The notes beneath the pieces were generated by a model. That model was given only the letters and a program-made list of their open reading frames with translations, was not told the DNA's origin and made no database searches. A stretch of 64,000 nt of DNA from an uncultured Agathobacter sp. (GTDB lineage Bacteria > Bacillota > Clostridia > Lachnospirales > Lachnospiraceae). The DNA is taken from the NCBI GenBank assembly GCA_934316545.1, contig CAKRDT010000006.1, positions 10,988 through 74,987 of the forward strand. The letters are read 5' to 3'. Position 1 is the first letter of the stretch. Each line of letters starts with the position of its first letter. This document shows positions 26,738 to 35,880 of this stretch, one piece after another. Position numbers and translations under genes: made by a program.

Positions 26738-27814
26738 TTATACTTTATAAAATTCTTTGTACCATTCTGCAAACTTCCGCAAACCGGTTCTCAAATCAGT
26801 ACCCGGCTTAAATCCAAAATTCCGCTCCAAAGCAGATGTATCCGCATAAGTAACCGGCACATCGCCCGGTTGCATCGGCACTAATTCCTTATGACTATCA
26901 AAATCATAATCTTCCGGAAGAACTCCTGCACGAATCAACTCCTGCTGCAGAATATCAACAAATTCCAACAGATTCTCCGGATGGTTATTTCCAATATTAT
27001 ATACCGCATATGGTGGAACCGGCAAGCCATCATCTCCAGTCTTCTTTTCAGGTGGTGCCTGCATCACACGCATGATTCCTTCTACAATATCATCGATATA
27101 TGTAAAATCACGCTTGCAGTTTCCGTAATTGAAAATTTGAATCTTTTCATTATTTCGCAGCTTATTGGTAAAACCGAAATATGCCATATCGGGTCTTCCC
27201 GCCGGACCATACACCGTGAAGAAACGAAGTCCGGTAGACGGAATATTATAAAGCTTGCTATACGCATGCGCCATCAATTCATTCGACTTCTTCGTTGCAG
27301 CATATAAGGAAACCGGATTATCCACCTTATCATCCGTCGAATACGGAACCTTCTTATTTGATCCATACACACTGGATGAGCTCGCATAAACCAGATGCTG
27401 CACTCCTGACCGTCCATCATCATATGAATGCCGACATGCTTCAAGGATATTGTAAAATCCGATCAAATTGCTCTCAATATACGCATCCGGATTCGTGATG
27501 GAATAACGGACACCAGCCTGCGCTGCCAAATTAACCACGATATCCGGCTTATATGTGCGAAACAATTCATCAATACATGCTTTGTCTGCGATATTACCTT
27601 CAATGAAATTCCACTTCGATCCATTAACGCTTGCCTCAGATGCAACACGTTCAATTTCCGACAATCTCCACTTCTTAATATTAACATCATAGTAGGCATT
27701 CATATTGTCAATGCCAATAATATGTATGTTTTCATATTTTTCAAATAACTTCAGGCACAGGTTCGCGCCAATAAATCCAGCTGCACCTGTGACTAATACT
27801 CTATTCTTTTGCAC
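26738..27814 (-). CDS. UDP-glucuronate 4-epimerase (NAD-dependent epimerase/dehydratase)
   Basis: 358-residue extended SDR. NAD-binding TGAAGFIGANLC is at residues 9-20, the Ser active-site strand at YASSSSVYGSN and the catalytic Tyr-Lys pair in SLYAATKKSNE. The long form and its pattern (YDVNIKKWRL, RFFTVYGPAGRPDM) match UDP-glucuronate 4-epimerases of the CapI type, which make UDP-galacturonate for capsule. Its substrate would come from the UDP-glucose dehydrogenase encoded at 25216-26694. It is transcribed away from it, after the ATPase/TOPRIM pair. Confidence 0.82.
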   Translation of the reverse strand: MQKNRVLVTGAAGFIGANLCLKLFEKYENIHIIGIDNMNAYYDVNIKKWRLSEIERVASEASVNGSKWNFIEGNIADKACIDELFRTYKPDIVVNLAAQAGVRYSITNPDAYIESNLIGFYNILEACRHSYDDGRSGVQHLVYASSSSVYGSNKKVPYSTDDKVDNPVSLYAATKKSNELMAHAYSKLYNIPSTGLRFFTVYGPAGRPDMAYFGFTNKLRNNEKIQIFNYGNCKRDFTYIDDIVEGIMRVMQAPPEKKTGDDGLPVPPYAVYNIGNNHPENLLEFVDILQQELIRAGVLPEDYDFDSHKELVPMQPGDVPVTYADTSALERNFGFKPGTDLRTGLRKFAEWYKEFYKV

Positions 27815-27838
27815 TTTATCCTACATCCTCCAGCGAAT

Positions 27839-28930
27839 TTAAGCAATATTCCAAAAAAACTTGTACTCTCCAACAAAAGTTATGCACGTACAAAGTACCC
27901 ATATAATTCCATCCTTTGGCTCACTACTAACCTTATTTTGTTCTTCTAAAATCTTGCTCCAATTTATTTTTTCATAACACTCTTTCAGATTTGGGATTGG
28001 CTTATATCCCGTCTGAATCATCCATGCCTTAGCAATATTTTGCTTTGCCACCCACATCATCATCTCGGTCAATTTGTCCCAATATGATGTCTGTTCCGTG
28101 CAAAGTACCTTCCCCAGTTTTGCGTCAAGCGAATAACTCAGTTCCATCGCGCTTTGTTCTTTAAACTCTGCCTCCATTAAACGATTATATATTTGTTCTC
28201 TTCGTTGACCATCATTGGGAAGTGTACACACTTCTCTTGTTAAATCTTCTATCGAGATATCACAAGCCTGTCTCTTCAATTCCTCAATTATTTTCTTATA
28301 CACATTGATATACTCATATATAATAGAGTCATTTTGAGCTAATTGTTTATAACATCGTCCAGGTTGGCAACAAACCGATATGCGTTTTTGAAAATATTCC
28401 TCTTCTGCAAAAGACTTCACATCTACAAACGATTCTATCATCGGATAGTTTATATAAAGCATTCCATCATCGCTTGCGCTGTCAAAATGTCTTTGCATTC
28501 GTTCTATCTTTTCATCCGAATATAGAATATCATGATGCTCATAATCAAAGATCAAATATATATTTGTAAATTTACGCGGATCTAAAACCGGTGAAATCCC
28601 CTCTCTTCTACTAATCAGCAGCGGAATATCTATATCCACATCCTGCTCAAACCAATCATCCCCATACTCAAGTTCTATCAAATGATATAGATCATATATT
28701 TTGGCACCGTACACATGAATATTCTCTTTTTGAATATTTAATTGTGGAAAACAATTACATAGTAAGTTTAATACCGTTTTCTTTTCAAAATCACCTTCAA
28801 CAACTACTAGCGTCTGGTTTCGCGGGATATCAGCAAAGCTTCCGTAATCATTCGTATCTTTCAAATTCTCCTCCAATATATAATTTTTCCAAATTATGTC
28901 CCTCGCGAAGTTCTCTCTCTGTCGCATCAC
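27839..28930 (-). CDS. DUF4435/TOPRIM-like protein, AriB-like half of a PARIS-like pair
   Basis: About 363 residues. TLVVVEGDFEKKTVL (E45) and IYLIFDYEHHD (D129, E131, D134) are the acidic motifs of a TOPRIM-like metal site, in the DUF4435 arrangement known from AriB of PARIS. In PARIS the toxin is released from the AAA15 ATPase AriA when a phage anti-restriction protein is sensed, and it cleaves tRNA. The GTG/ATG start at 28930/28927 overlaps the ATPase gene by about 80 bp and has no strong ribosome site; GGAGGAG occurs further in (near 28870) but no usable start follows it in frame. The start is therefore uncertain. The far C-terminus has no hit I recognise. Confidence 0.65.
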   Translation of the reverse strand: MMRQRENFARDIIWKNYILEENLKDTNDYGSFADIPRNQTLVVVEGDFEKKTVLNLLCNCFPQLNIQKENIHVYGAKIYDLYHLIELEYGDDWFEQDVDIDIPLLISRREGISPVLDPRKFTNIYLIFDYEHHDILYSDEKIERMQRHFDSASDDGMLYINYPMIESFVDVKSFAEEEYFQKRISVCCQPGRCYKQLAQNDSIIYEYINVYKKIIEELKRQACDISIEDLTREVCTLPNDGQRREQIYNRLMEAEFKEQSAMELSYSLDAKLGKVLCTEQTSYWDKLTEMMMWVAKQNIAKAWMIQTGYKPIPNLKECYEKINWSKILEEQNKVSSEPKDGIIWVLCTCITFVGEYKFFWNIA

Positions 28931-30008
28931 ATAATGCAGTCAATCTGCCATCACGAGATAAAATAAACAAACAATCTGGTCTCATCAAATGATTTGTCAT
29001 CAGATTTGTATTATGTGTTGTTAATACAACCTGACAATCTGTATATCTTGTTTTCAAATATTGAACTAATTTATCCGCCATCTCATAATGATAAAAAGCA
29101 TCAAATTCATCCATGAAGATAAATGACGGATTTTTCATCGGCATAATATATCGTCTATAAAACGTCATCAAAGATTTCGTTCCACTCGATGTATTATCAT
29201 AAAATGGAACCAGTTTCTGGTAGTCAAAGTATAATTCGTAATGTCCGTCAATCGTTTGAACTGTCTTTAATTTGCACGCAATCCCCATCGCATTAAGAAA
29301 CTGTTCAAAATCTCTTAGATGTGCCTCTTCCCCAAGATAATCGGAAAAAGCTTCTAATATTCTCGAATGTGCATTCATGGCATACTGCTGCGCACCACTA
29401 AAAAATCGCATTCTTCTCACATACTCGTCAAACTGTAACAAAGCCGAATCTATTGGTAATAATGCATTACTTAATATATACCGAATAAGAGGAATTCTGC
29501 CATTATCTTCATCCTCAATATTATTTAAATTGCTCCTCATTATTTCAATATACTTCTCTATTTGAATTGTTTCCGCATTAATGATAGACAAATTCAGATC
29601 ATTGATAGTACCAGTCGCAAAATCCACACTGAATACACATATATTATTTACTTCTAATTTTTCTTCGCACAATTCATTTCTCTCATTTTTTTTGTATTCG
29701 TACGAAAGGTAATCTTCTCCAAATTGAAACTCGTAGGAAAATACCGCCTTATCCTCGTCAGAATCAGCGTTCAAAATTCTCTCATTCCGTCCGAGATGTA
29801 TACGACCATCAACAATTTCTGTGAGATCACTAAACGCTTTTCCTAAATTAGTCTTTCCGGTCGCGTTCCGCCCATAAATAATACACTTTGATATTATTCC
29901 ACTATTCACACACTCTCGATTAAATGCATAACCACTGACCTTAGTAAAATCAAATTCTAATGTTTCTTTAAAATTTTTATAATTTCTAACCTTAAATTTT
30001 CTGAGCAT
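28848..30008 (-). CDS. AAA15-type ATPase, AriA-like half of a PARIS-like pair
   Basis: 386 residues from the ATG at 30008 (GAGGAATCC upstream). The start MLRKFKVRNYKNF is typical of AAA15/AAA21 (RecF-like ABC ATPase) proteins. Walker A is GRNATGKTN (46-54), an ABC-signature-like stretch is SSGTKSLMTF, Walker B is FIFMDEFDAF (about residue 310), and TTHNTNL is the H-loop. With the DUF4435/TOPRIM gene downstream this is the PARIS-type arrangement. OLD/RloA-type pairs look similar, so the assignment is by architecture, not by alignment. No obvious truncation. Confidence 0.68.
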   Translation of the reverse strand: MLRKFKVRNYKNFKETLEFDFTKVSGYAFNRECVNSGIISKCIIYGRNATGKTNLGKAFSDLTEIVDGRIHLGRNERILNADSDEDKAVFSYEFQFGEDYLSYEYKKNERNELCEEKLEVNNICVFSVDFATGTINDLNLSIINAETIQIEKYIEIMRSNLNNIEDEDNGRIPLIRYILSNALLPIDSALLQFDEYVRRMRFFSGAQQYAMNAHSRILEAFSDYLGEEAHLRDFEQFLNAMGIACKLKTVQTIDGHYELYFDYQKLVPFYDNTSSGTKSLMTFYRRYIMPMKNPSFIFMDEFDAFYHYEMADKLVQYLKTRYTDCQVVLTTHNTNLMTNHLMRPDCLFILSRDGRLTALCDATERELREGHNLEKLYIGGEFERYE

Positions 30009-30162
30009 ACTGGATTCCTCATCTACTTTGTCCGTAATTTTTTTACGTCTACAAACAAAAATAACATTTTCTATGTCAAATATCAATATATGTATATAGC
30101 AAAATAATAATTACTGCTCACCGTTCATAACCCAATTACTTTGATCTAACATTTTCAACGTT

Positions 30163-30699
30163 CTACTTCACTGTATAATTCGACTTTTCAACCTGTTCTG
30201 CATACTTTTTTGTCAATAAATCTTGTAGTATCTCTATATAATCTCCATAAAAATATTCTTTATCGGCTGAGTTTATCAATTTGTTCAATCCAGCCATTAT
30301 GGTACAACATAAAAGAAATGTACCACCTCCCACTCCAATTAATACTCCCAATATTTCTATCCATAATTTTCCATTACAATCTACAGCATCTTTTATCGAA
30401 AGGCTAATTAGTACATTTATCGCAATTGTTATGGTGATTGGTATTATCATCTCCCAATACTTACCAAATGGTTTCTGATCTCTCATTCTTTGATTCAAAA
30501 AGCGAACAAAATTTTCTAATCTTTCATAAGAATAACTTTCATATTTATTTCGGACATAATCACGCCATTGACTATATGTCTGGAATCTGTATTGTATCTC
30601 CAATTCAGACAAATCTATTTTTCGCCCACATAAATATTTATAAATTCTTTTTTCAAATTTTTCATCAAATCCATAATATGTTTCACAATGTTTCAACAT
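30163..30699 (-). CDS. Two-helix membrane protein upstream of the PARIS-like pair
   Basis: 178 residues. A soluble helical N-terminal part (about 1-85) precedes two hydrophobic segments near 86-103 (WEMIIPITITIAINVLISL) and 113-137 (LWIEILGVLIGVGGGTFLLCCTIM), and a charged tail. It is on the same strand, 150 bp ahead of the ATPase gene. Family not recognised. The 2TM layout is of the type often encoded next to defence effectors. Confidence 0.55.
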   Translation of the reverse strand: MLKHCETYYGFDEKFEKRIYKYLCGRKIDLSELEIQYRFQTYSQWRDYVRNKYESYSYERLENFVRFLNQRMRDQKPFGKYWEMIIPITITIAINVLISLSIKDAVDCNGKLWIEILGVLIGVGGGTFLLCCTIMAGLNKLINSADKEYFYGDYIEILQDLLTKKYAEQVEKSNYTVK

Positions 30700-30763
30700 T
30701 TTTTTATTTAGCTTCCAATTTCAAATCTAATTAAAGACTATTTATGCTTCCCTTTTCTCTCAA

Positions 30764-31209
30764 TTATATTGGTTGCAATTGCAAGTCTCCATCCCATCCT
30801 ATATACCACGATCCACTATTGAAACAGCTAAAAGGAACCACTCTAATTGAAAGCCCTGTGATGATGTTAATATATATGGATACAAACCCTAGAACGCATG
30901 CAGCAAAGCCCAACTGAAATAATAATTTTTTAGAAACTTTCGTTAAATCAATCACATCTTTACTTGACACAAAATATCCAGAAATAATCAGAAAAATGGC
31001 ATTTCCAATCTGCCCCCATGGCGCAATTAATGCTAGTATGCATAATCTTTTGGAAAAATTTGGAGAGCAAAACCACCCATTACCTCTCTGCATAGTTTGT
31101 AAATCTGTAAGTTGGCAACTAATACAATGAACATAGATATGGTATGCAACAATCATAAGCATTGCACAGATTCTTAAAAGTTCCATATTAGAATTTCTTT
31201 TGTTTTCAT
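30764..31209 (-). pseudogene. Broken acyltransferase-3 family gene (N-terminal fragment)
   Basis: The visible frame (31186-30764) is the N-terminal third of an OafA-type integral-membrane acyltransferase: ELLRICAMLMIVAYHIYVH (the conserved His in the first helix), then AIFLIISGYFV. It ends after about 140 residues, so most of the usual ten helices are missing. The original start is the ATG at 31209 with AAAGG upstream. A missing A in the run at 31198-31201 breaks the frame: one more A would give MKTKRNSNMELLRI, the standard start. It is therefore doubly damaged. It probably once O-acetylated the surface glycan, like the neighbouring acetyltransferase. Confidence 0.65.
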
Positions 31210-31251
31210 AACTTATATCCTTTCTTCAGCAGTCACTAATTGAAAGAAAAC

Positions 31252-31764
31252 TTATGCCTTATTGCAAATATACTCCTCCGTTGCTTTTGTATTTGGAATA
31301 ATCACGCATGGATTTCCAAACACCACAGAATGATCTGGTATATCCTTATTGACGAATGTATTAGGTGCGATCAAAACATCTGATCCAATTGAAATTTTTC
31401 CTACTATTGTAGCATTTATTCCAATCCATACTTCATCTCCTATTACCGGAGTCCCCTTTCTTTTTCCACGATTTTCTTGTCCAATAGTTACTCCTTTATG
31501 AATATTACAATTCTCCCCGATAACCACTTGCGGATTAATAGTAATTCCATAGGGATGCCCTACATACAATCCCCCCCCAATGCTTGTCTCAATCGACATG
31601 TCTACAAGATTTCTACGTCTATAATATGCGAACAAAAATTTGCAGATTAATCTGCTCCCCCTTCCTTTTGCCATTTGATATTTTCGCAAATAAATCTGAA
31701 ATTTAGGCATTTTCCCTTGTTCACCATACCTGATTTTATCTTTTTCAAAATTATTCTTAACCAT
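31252..31764 (-). CDS. Serine-acetyltransferase-like hexapeptide-repeat enzyme
   Basis: 170 residues from the ATG at 31764 (AGGA upstream; a start two codons earlier is possible). After a helical N-terminal part come left-handed beta-helix repeats: TSIGGGLYVGHPYGITINPQVVIGENCNIHKGVTIGQENRGKRKGTPVIGDEVWIG. The GHPYGI and HKGVTIGQ pieces are those of the CysE/serine acetyltransferase subgroup that O-acetylates sugars in capsule clusters. The N-terminus is short compared with true CysE, so a glycan acetyltransferase is likelier than cysteine synthesis. It lies directly upstream of the broken acyltransferase. Confidence 0.7.
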   Translation of the reverse strand: MVKNNFEKDKIRYGEQGKMPKFQIYLRKYQMAKGRGSRLICKFLFAYYRRRNLVDMSIETSIGGGLYVGHPYGITINPQVVIGENCNIHKGVTIGQENRGKRKGTPVIGDEVWIGINATIVGKISIGSDVLIAPNTFVNKDIPDHSVVFGNPCVIIPNTKATEEYICNKA

Positions 31765-31871
31765 CCACATTTCCTAATTTTCCTCGTTATATAGTAAATA
31801 CTCAATATTTCAACGCTAGACTTTAAATAACACTTGCAACCTTTTGCTAGATGCAAGCGTTTTGCTCTATT

Positions 31872-32081
31872 TTAGTTTTTGCAAACAGCCTGAACTTCTT
31901 CACTCCACGAAGTGAACGTTTCCAGCTGGCCATCCGACATTTCTTCGCTCGGACAACAATCGAGAAGATATGTAAGATATTTATATGTGTTTAGATTGTT
32001 CGCTTTTGTCATCTCCACCATTGCATAAACAAGGGCACCTGCCGTAGCGCCTTTCGAGGTGGCACTAAAAAGCCAGTTCTT
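31872..32081 (-). pseudogene. IS66-family transposase remnant (C-terminus)
   Basis: The last 69 codons of a TnpC-type transposase: KNWLFSATSKGATAGALVYAMVEMTKANNLNTYKYLTYLLDCCP, then a stop at 31872. The rest is gone. A 32-bp perfect palindrome follows immediately upstream. No ORF-length start remains. Confidence 0.75.
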
Positions 32082-32111
32082 ATGTTTATGTGCTTAAGCA
32101 CATAAACATAA
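32080..32111. repeat. 32-bp perfect palindrome
   Basis: Arms TTATGTTTATGTGCTT and AAGCACATAAACATAA with no loop. It abuts the truncated end of the IS66 remnant, so it may mark the breakpoint or the target of another insertion. Confidence 0.7.
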
Positions 32112-32261
32112 AAATGGATAAAATTAGTGAAGCTGAAGTGTCATCACTTTAATTGTCAACTTTTCATAAAAGTTACACTTAAGGCCATCAGCTCCCTAGC
32201 GGAGCACTGCATTTAGCCTTCAAGAAATACCATCAGTTCATGCATACTCTTTCCACTTTTC

Positions 32262-32600
32262 TTAAAATGCATCCATAACCTGCTTTGTATCTATTTCTTG
32301 CTTTACTTTTTGCAATTTAAGCAACTCAGTTTCTAGTTCTTCCTGCTTGCTTCTAACTTTAGTTAATTCATCCTCGACCTTCTGTATCTCTTCGTTAATC
32401 GAGGTGATCGATCATATCCTCGTCTTAGGTGTCGTCCTCCTTGTTGTGGTCATGATTTATAGTGAATCAGAACTTCCTGCCGTAATATTTTCTGATGTAA
32501 TAATACAGAAATAACCACACAATTCAAGTTTGGATTTGATAACATCATTCTTTTCTTCATAAGAAGTCAGCCATTCTTATTGCAACGTATATTAAAGTGA
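32262..32600 (-). pseudogene. Transposase remnant with coiled-coil end (IS1634/IS4-like)
   Basis: On the minus strand one stretch reads EWLTSYEEKNDVIKSKLELCGYFCIITSE, which resembles the catalytic end of IS1634/IS4-type transposases. After frame breaks, SINEEIQKVEDELTKVRSKQEELETEL leads to QVMDAF and a stop at 32262. The frames are not continuous. The family is tentative. Confidence 0.35.
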
Positions 32601-32856
32601 TTTTTGTAGGTTTTAGGAACGGCTATCTCGTCACATAGGTTGCATTACCTTTTTCTTGATAATGCTTTTCCCTTTTTCGCGTGGGATTACAACAACAGAA
32701 TCGAAATACATTTTAGTGTAACCTTTACTAGGCATTTGCAAAACGTCACAAGCCGCATAAATACAGCATTTTTTACCGCTAAAACCAAAAATCTCCTCTC
32801 GTTTTGTAATATAATGGAGTTGCTAGAAACCAATTAACCACGCCCCGAAAGGAGAC

Positions 32857-34423
32857 ATGTATATGATACCACAAAAACAACTCTCTTTAGTAGATTTTTT
32901 TGAAGATTGTAAAAATATTTTCGCATCTGATAAACTCTATTTCTAACACTGCTTAAAAATCACATTTGCCTTGATGAAATTATTCCGGTTTCTTTTTATA
33001 ACCACTACTATGCAGCTACTAGCAGAAACCGTAAATATCCACTGACTGCTATGCGCTGGGCTTTAATGATCCAGTATAAAGTCAATTTTACAATAGTTGC
33101 ACATATCGGTAGAGCCTTTCTCCGTCTGACCGCAAAGAAAGACCAATATGATGTGCTGTCTCTACTGCCAAAAGAATTAATCCTTATCCGAAATGACCGC
33201 TAATATCCAAGGCTTCAAACTGCTCATTTCCGGGAACTACGATATTTTATATATCAGGCTGCATAAACATCTATATCATCATAACTTTTGGAAGGCAGAT
33301 ACGCAATCTATCTTTTTGTCATACCATAAAAAGCAAAAAAGTTCCGATTTCATTTGGTTATGGCAACAATAGCATGACCAATACTTTATCCTAGAGTAGG
33401 TCAAGCATATCTTGATTGCTAACTAAATGACATTGCTTCAGGTATTGAAGCATATGTCACTGAAAACAATCCAAATAAGCTAACCACATTATTAAACAGC
33501 TTAAAGCTTATGTAAAAGCCAATACCGTTAATTCCTCTTATGTCCCTTACAAAGCTGCTTATTCTTCAATACATTTATCTGCAAAGGCTAACCATAAAGT
33601 CAAACGACAGTACATTAATAGGTATTTCTGCTATGCTTATAAATTCGGCATTTTAACCAATGATCTTGTTATTGTCCGCTCAATTGATTTTTATAATAAG
33701 GACTATCTCGATTCTCATCCGGATATTCCCATTGAAAAAAGCAAAATCTCCTGATGAAGATAAAACTCTCTTGCTAGCCTTAAGCGATTTCAAACTCAGA
33801 CATCCCGATATAACACCTGATATTTTTCTTGGTGATACCTCTTTTGACACCATTGAAATCTGCAAATCCTTATTTGAGGATTCTAATTTCAAAAAAATTC
33901 TATTCCTTTAAAAGTAAAGCTTTCAATGAATAATGCGGATTACACCTTTAATGAGAATGGTATACCCTGCTATCCACATGACTCTTCGCTTCCAATGAAA
34001 TAGGAAGGCAGCAAATCCCACTTAAAAAGCAAGCTTTCTACAATGAAATTTGTCTGTCCAAGGATGAAATGGAAGTACAACCGTGAAGACAAATCAAAGC
34101 GCCATGTCTGTCATTGCGAGCCCCCCTGCACCTCATCTACATGCGGAAGAATGATTTATGTTTATCCCGAAAAAATCTCAGAGCCTATCCCGGTGTGGAA
34201 CTTGGTCTAAAGAGTGGGATGATACTTACAAAATCAGAATAAATGTTGAAAAATCCATAAATCTCATCAAGGACAGATTCTGTGTAGCAAACCGTAAAAC
34301 TGCAAACAAAAAACTTTACACGCTGATTTGCTTCTCGCCGGTATATCTCAATTATTAACTGTAGTAGCTGATAAAATGAATCAGAGACAATACATCAGAA
34401 ACTTAAAATCTTTCATAGCCTAG
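32857..34423 (+). pseudogene. Decayed ISNCY/IS1182-like transposase
   Basis: Plus-strand remains of a DDE transposase. The ATG at 32857 has AAAGGAG upstream and MIPQKQLSLVDFFEDCKNIFASDK is intact, but a stop follows after 29 codons. Recognisable pieces then appear in shifting frames: YNHYYAATSRNRKYPLTAMRWAL, SPDEDKTLLLALSDFK, FLGDTSFDTIEICKSLFED, MKFVCPKMK, MFIPKKSQSLSRCGTWSKEWDDTYKIRINVEKSINLIKDRFCVANRKT, ending in ADKMNQRQYIRNLKSFIA and a stop at 34421-34423. At least four frame breaks are present. It cannot be active. Confidence 0.7.
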
Positions 34424-34504
34424 GACTTACCAACTCAATATATGAATATTCTTGTGCTCGAAATCGCAAATCCGTAAATTTGGTAATCGGGGTTCCTGTA
34501 CCTA

Positions 34505-34656
34505 GAAATCACCTTTTTGTGCATGATTACATTTTCTATTTCTATAGGAGTATTTGTCACGCCCTTGCCGCATCTGCGGTTCGTAGCAGCCTTTACAACT
34601 ATTCCTATAGAAATTATGATTTAGTATGCACAAAAGTTAATCAAAAAAGTGATTTC
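34505..34656. repeat. Nested inverted repeat of about 150 bp
   Basis: Three ordered arm pairs: GAAATCAC (34505-34512) with GTGATTTC (34649-34656), TTTTGTGCAT (34515-34524) with ATGCACAAAA (34626-34635), and TTCTATAGGA (34540-34549) with TCCTATAGAA (34603-34612). A smaller hairpin GTGATTTCCG ... CGGAATCAC follows at 34649-34671. It has the shape of a MITE or of a structured RNA. No gene covers it. Confidence 0.5.
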
Positions 34657-34931
34657 CGCATCCGGAATCACGATTTCATTACACAAGAATATTCAGTGGT
34701 GGAAACTCATCCGGAAAATTCAATATAGCCAAAGTCTTAATAAAGTGCGCATTAACCTTAAAGTTATCCACTTTTTATCATCGAATTCGTGCTTATCACG
34801 AATTCTTCCTTGTTTTTTATCAGAATTGCAAACGAGCTTAGTGAGTTTCGCAATTACCTATAGCCGTTACACAAAATATAACAAACCGTTCTATAATTTG
34901 CAAGCAAAAATGTTGTATTTCTGCGGTTTTT

Positions 34932-35099
34932 ACGTAACAGTTCAGCCATGGCTTAAAAAACGAAGACATCATGCTTGCATGAATGGATTCGTTTGATAAG
35001 CCATGAGGTGAGCGCCGGATTATGAGCAAAGTTAACTGCGAAGCAGTGGGAAAACGCCGTCAGGCGTCTTTGCGAATGGCGCGGGCTGAACTGTTACGT
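34932..35099. mobile_element. MITE-like element with 16-bp inverted ends
   Basis: ACGTAACAGTTCAGCC (34932-34947) and GGCTGAACTGTTACGT (35084-35099) are perfect inverted repeats about 136 bp apart, each bordered by a T-run. The interior is GC-richer than the surroundings and contains smaller hairpins (for example ACGCC-GTC-AGGCGT). No protein is encoded. It has disrupted the gene remnant at 35140-35757, whose frame reads into it. Confidence 0.5.
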
Positions 35100-35139
35100 T
35101 TTTACAGCTTTTTAGTGGTACGCAACCAGGTTTGTGTAA

Positions 35140-35757
35140 CGCGAATGAGAAGTTGACATTAATATAACAGTTATTTATTATTCGATATACTAGCTCAGCA
35201 GGTACTCCGTTTTTATTAAAATATATTTCTTTCTGTACTCCCCCATAATCCTCAAATTCTCTTTCTGTGGACGCATAGTCGTAGACATTGTCTATTATAT
35301 TATCGTCTTTATCTATATAAAAGGTCTTAATTTGATCCCCTTTATCACTTAACTCGTAAAGTTCCCCACTTATTCCCTTGGTTGTTACTACTATATCTCT
35401 GTTTATATCTGTAAATAAGTCCTTTGTTATTCTATTATTCAAATCGTAGAATAACAACTTTGTAGCATAACCCTGTTAATTCATAAAGGATCTACATTCT
35501 TTTTCCAAATAGGCAATAGATATACATTTTCCATTTTCATCAAATCGTTTCGCTATAGCATATTGTCCAAGACTCTGAATTTGCGGTTCATTATGAGCAT
35601 TATAATACTTCTCTAGCACATAATTATTTTGTGTGGTTTACACCATTATTGCATAACTTAGTTTTGGGTTGAATACGATTCTTCTAGAATCATCCTCATA
35701 TTCAACACCGGGATTCCCATCTATTTCTTTTATCTTTTTAAAAATAATTTATTGAAT
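35140..35757 (-). pseudogene. Degenerate secreted or WG-repeat-like gene
   Basis: The frame reads KKIKEIDGNPGVEYEDDSRRIVFNPKLSYAIMV, a stop, NYVLEKYYNAHNEPQIQSLGQYAIAKRFDENGKCISIAYLEKECRSFMN, a stop, then LLFYDLNNRITKDLFTDINRD and on to about 35150, where it runs into the MITE-like repeat (open to 35032). The Asp/Gly/Tyr-rich strands resemble WG-type or toxin-associated repeats. Two in-frame stops and the insertion mean the gene is dead. Original function unknown. Confidence 0.5.
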
Positions 35758-35880
35758 TTTCATCTCAGTATAGTTCCGAAAAGTACATAACGTATAATGA
35801 CAGAGCCACAAATGTAAGCCATAATAGAAGAACTAACCAAAACAGTTTTTCCTTTTAAAAAAACACAATCACACTGACCT

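Noticed and set aside
28925..30008. A Gabija-type system for the ATPase/TOPRIM genes
   Set aside because: In Gabija the TOPRIM is in the same chain as the ATPase and the partner is a UvrD-like helicase. No helicase motifs are present here.
30764..31186. Small complete membrane protein of 140 residues
   Set aside because: Its sequence is the N-terminal third of an OafA-type acyltransferase, with the true start out of frame upstream. It is a damaged gene, not a short protein.
32262..32402. C-terminus of a serine recombinase
   Set aside because: The coiled-coil end is compatible, but the upstream fragment (LELCGYFCIITSE) is transposase-like, so I listed it as an IS1634/IS4-like remnant with low confidence.
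34649..34996. Small proteins on both strands across the repeats
   Set aside because: They cross the inverted repeats, lack ribosome sites and have no recognisable composition. They are chance frames.
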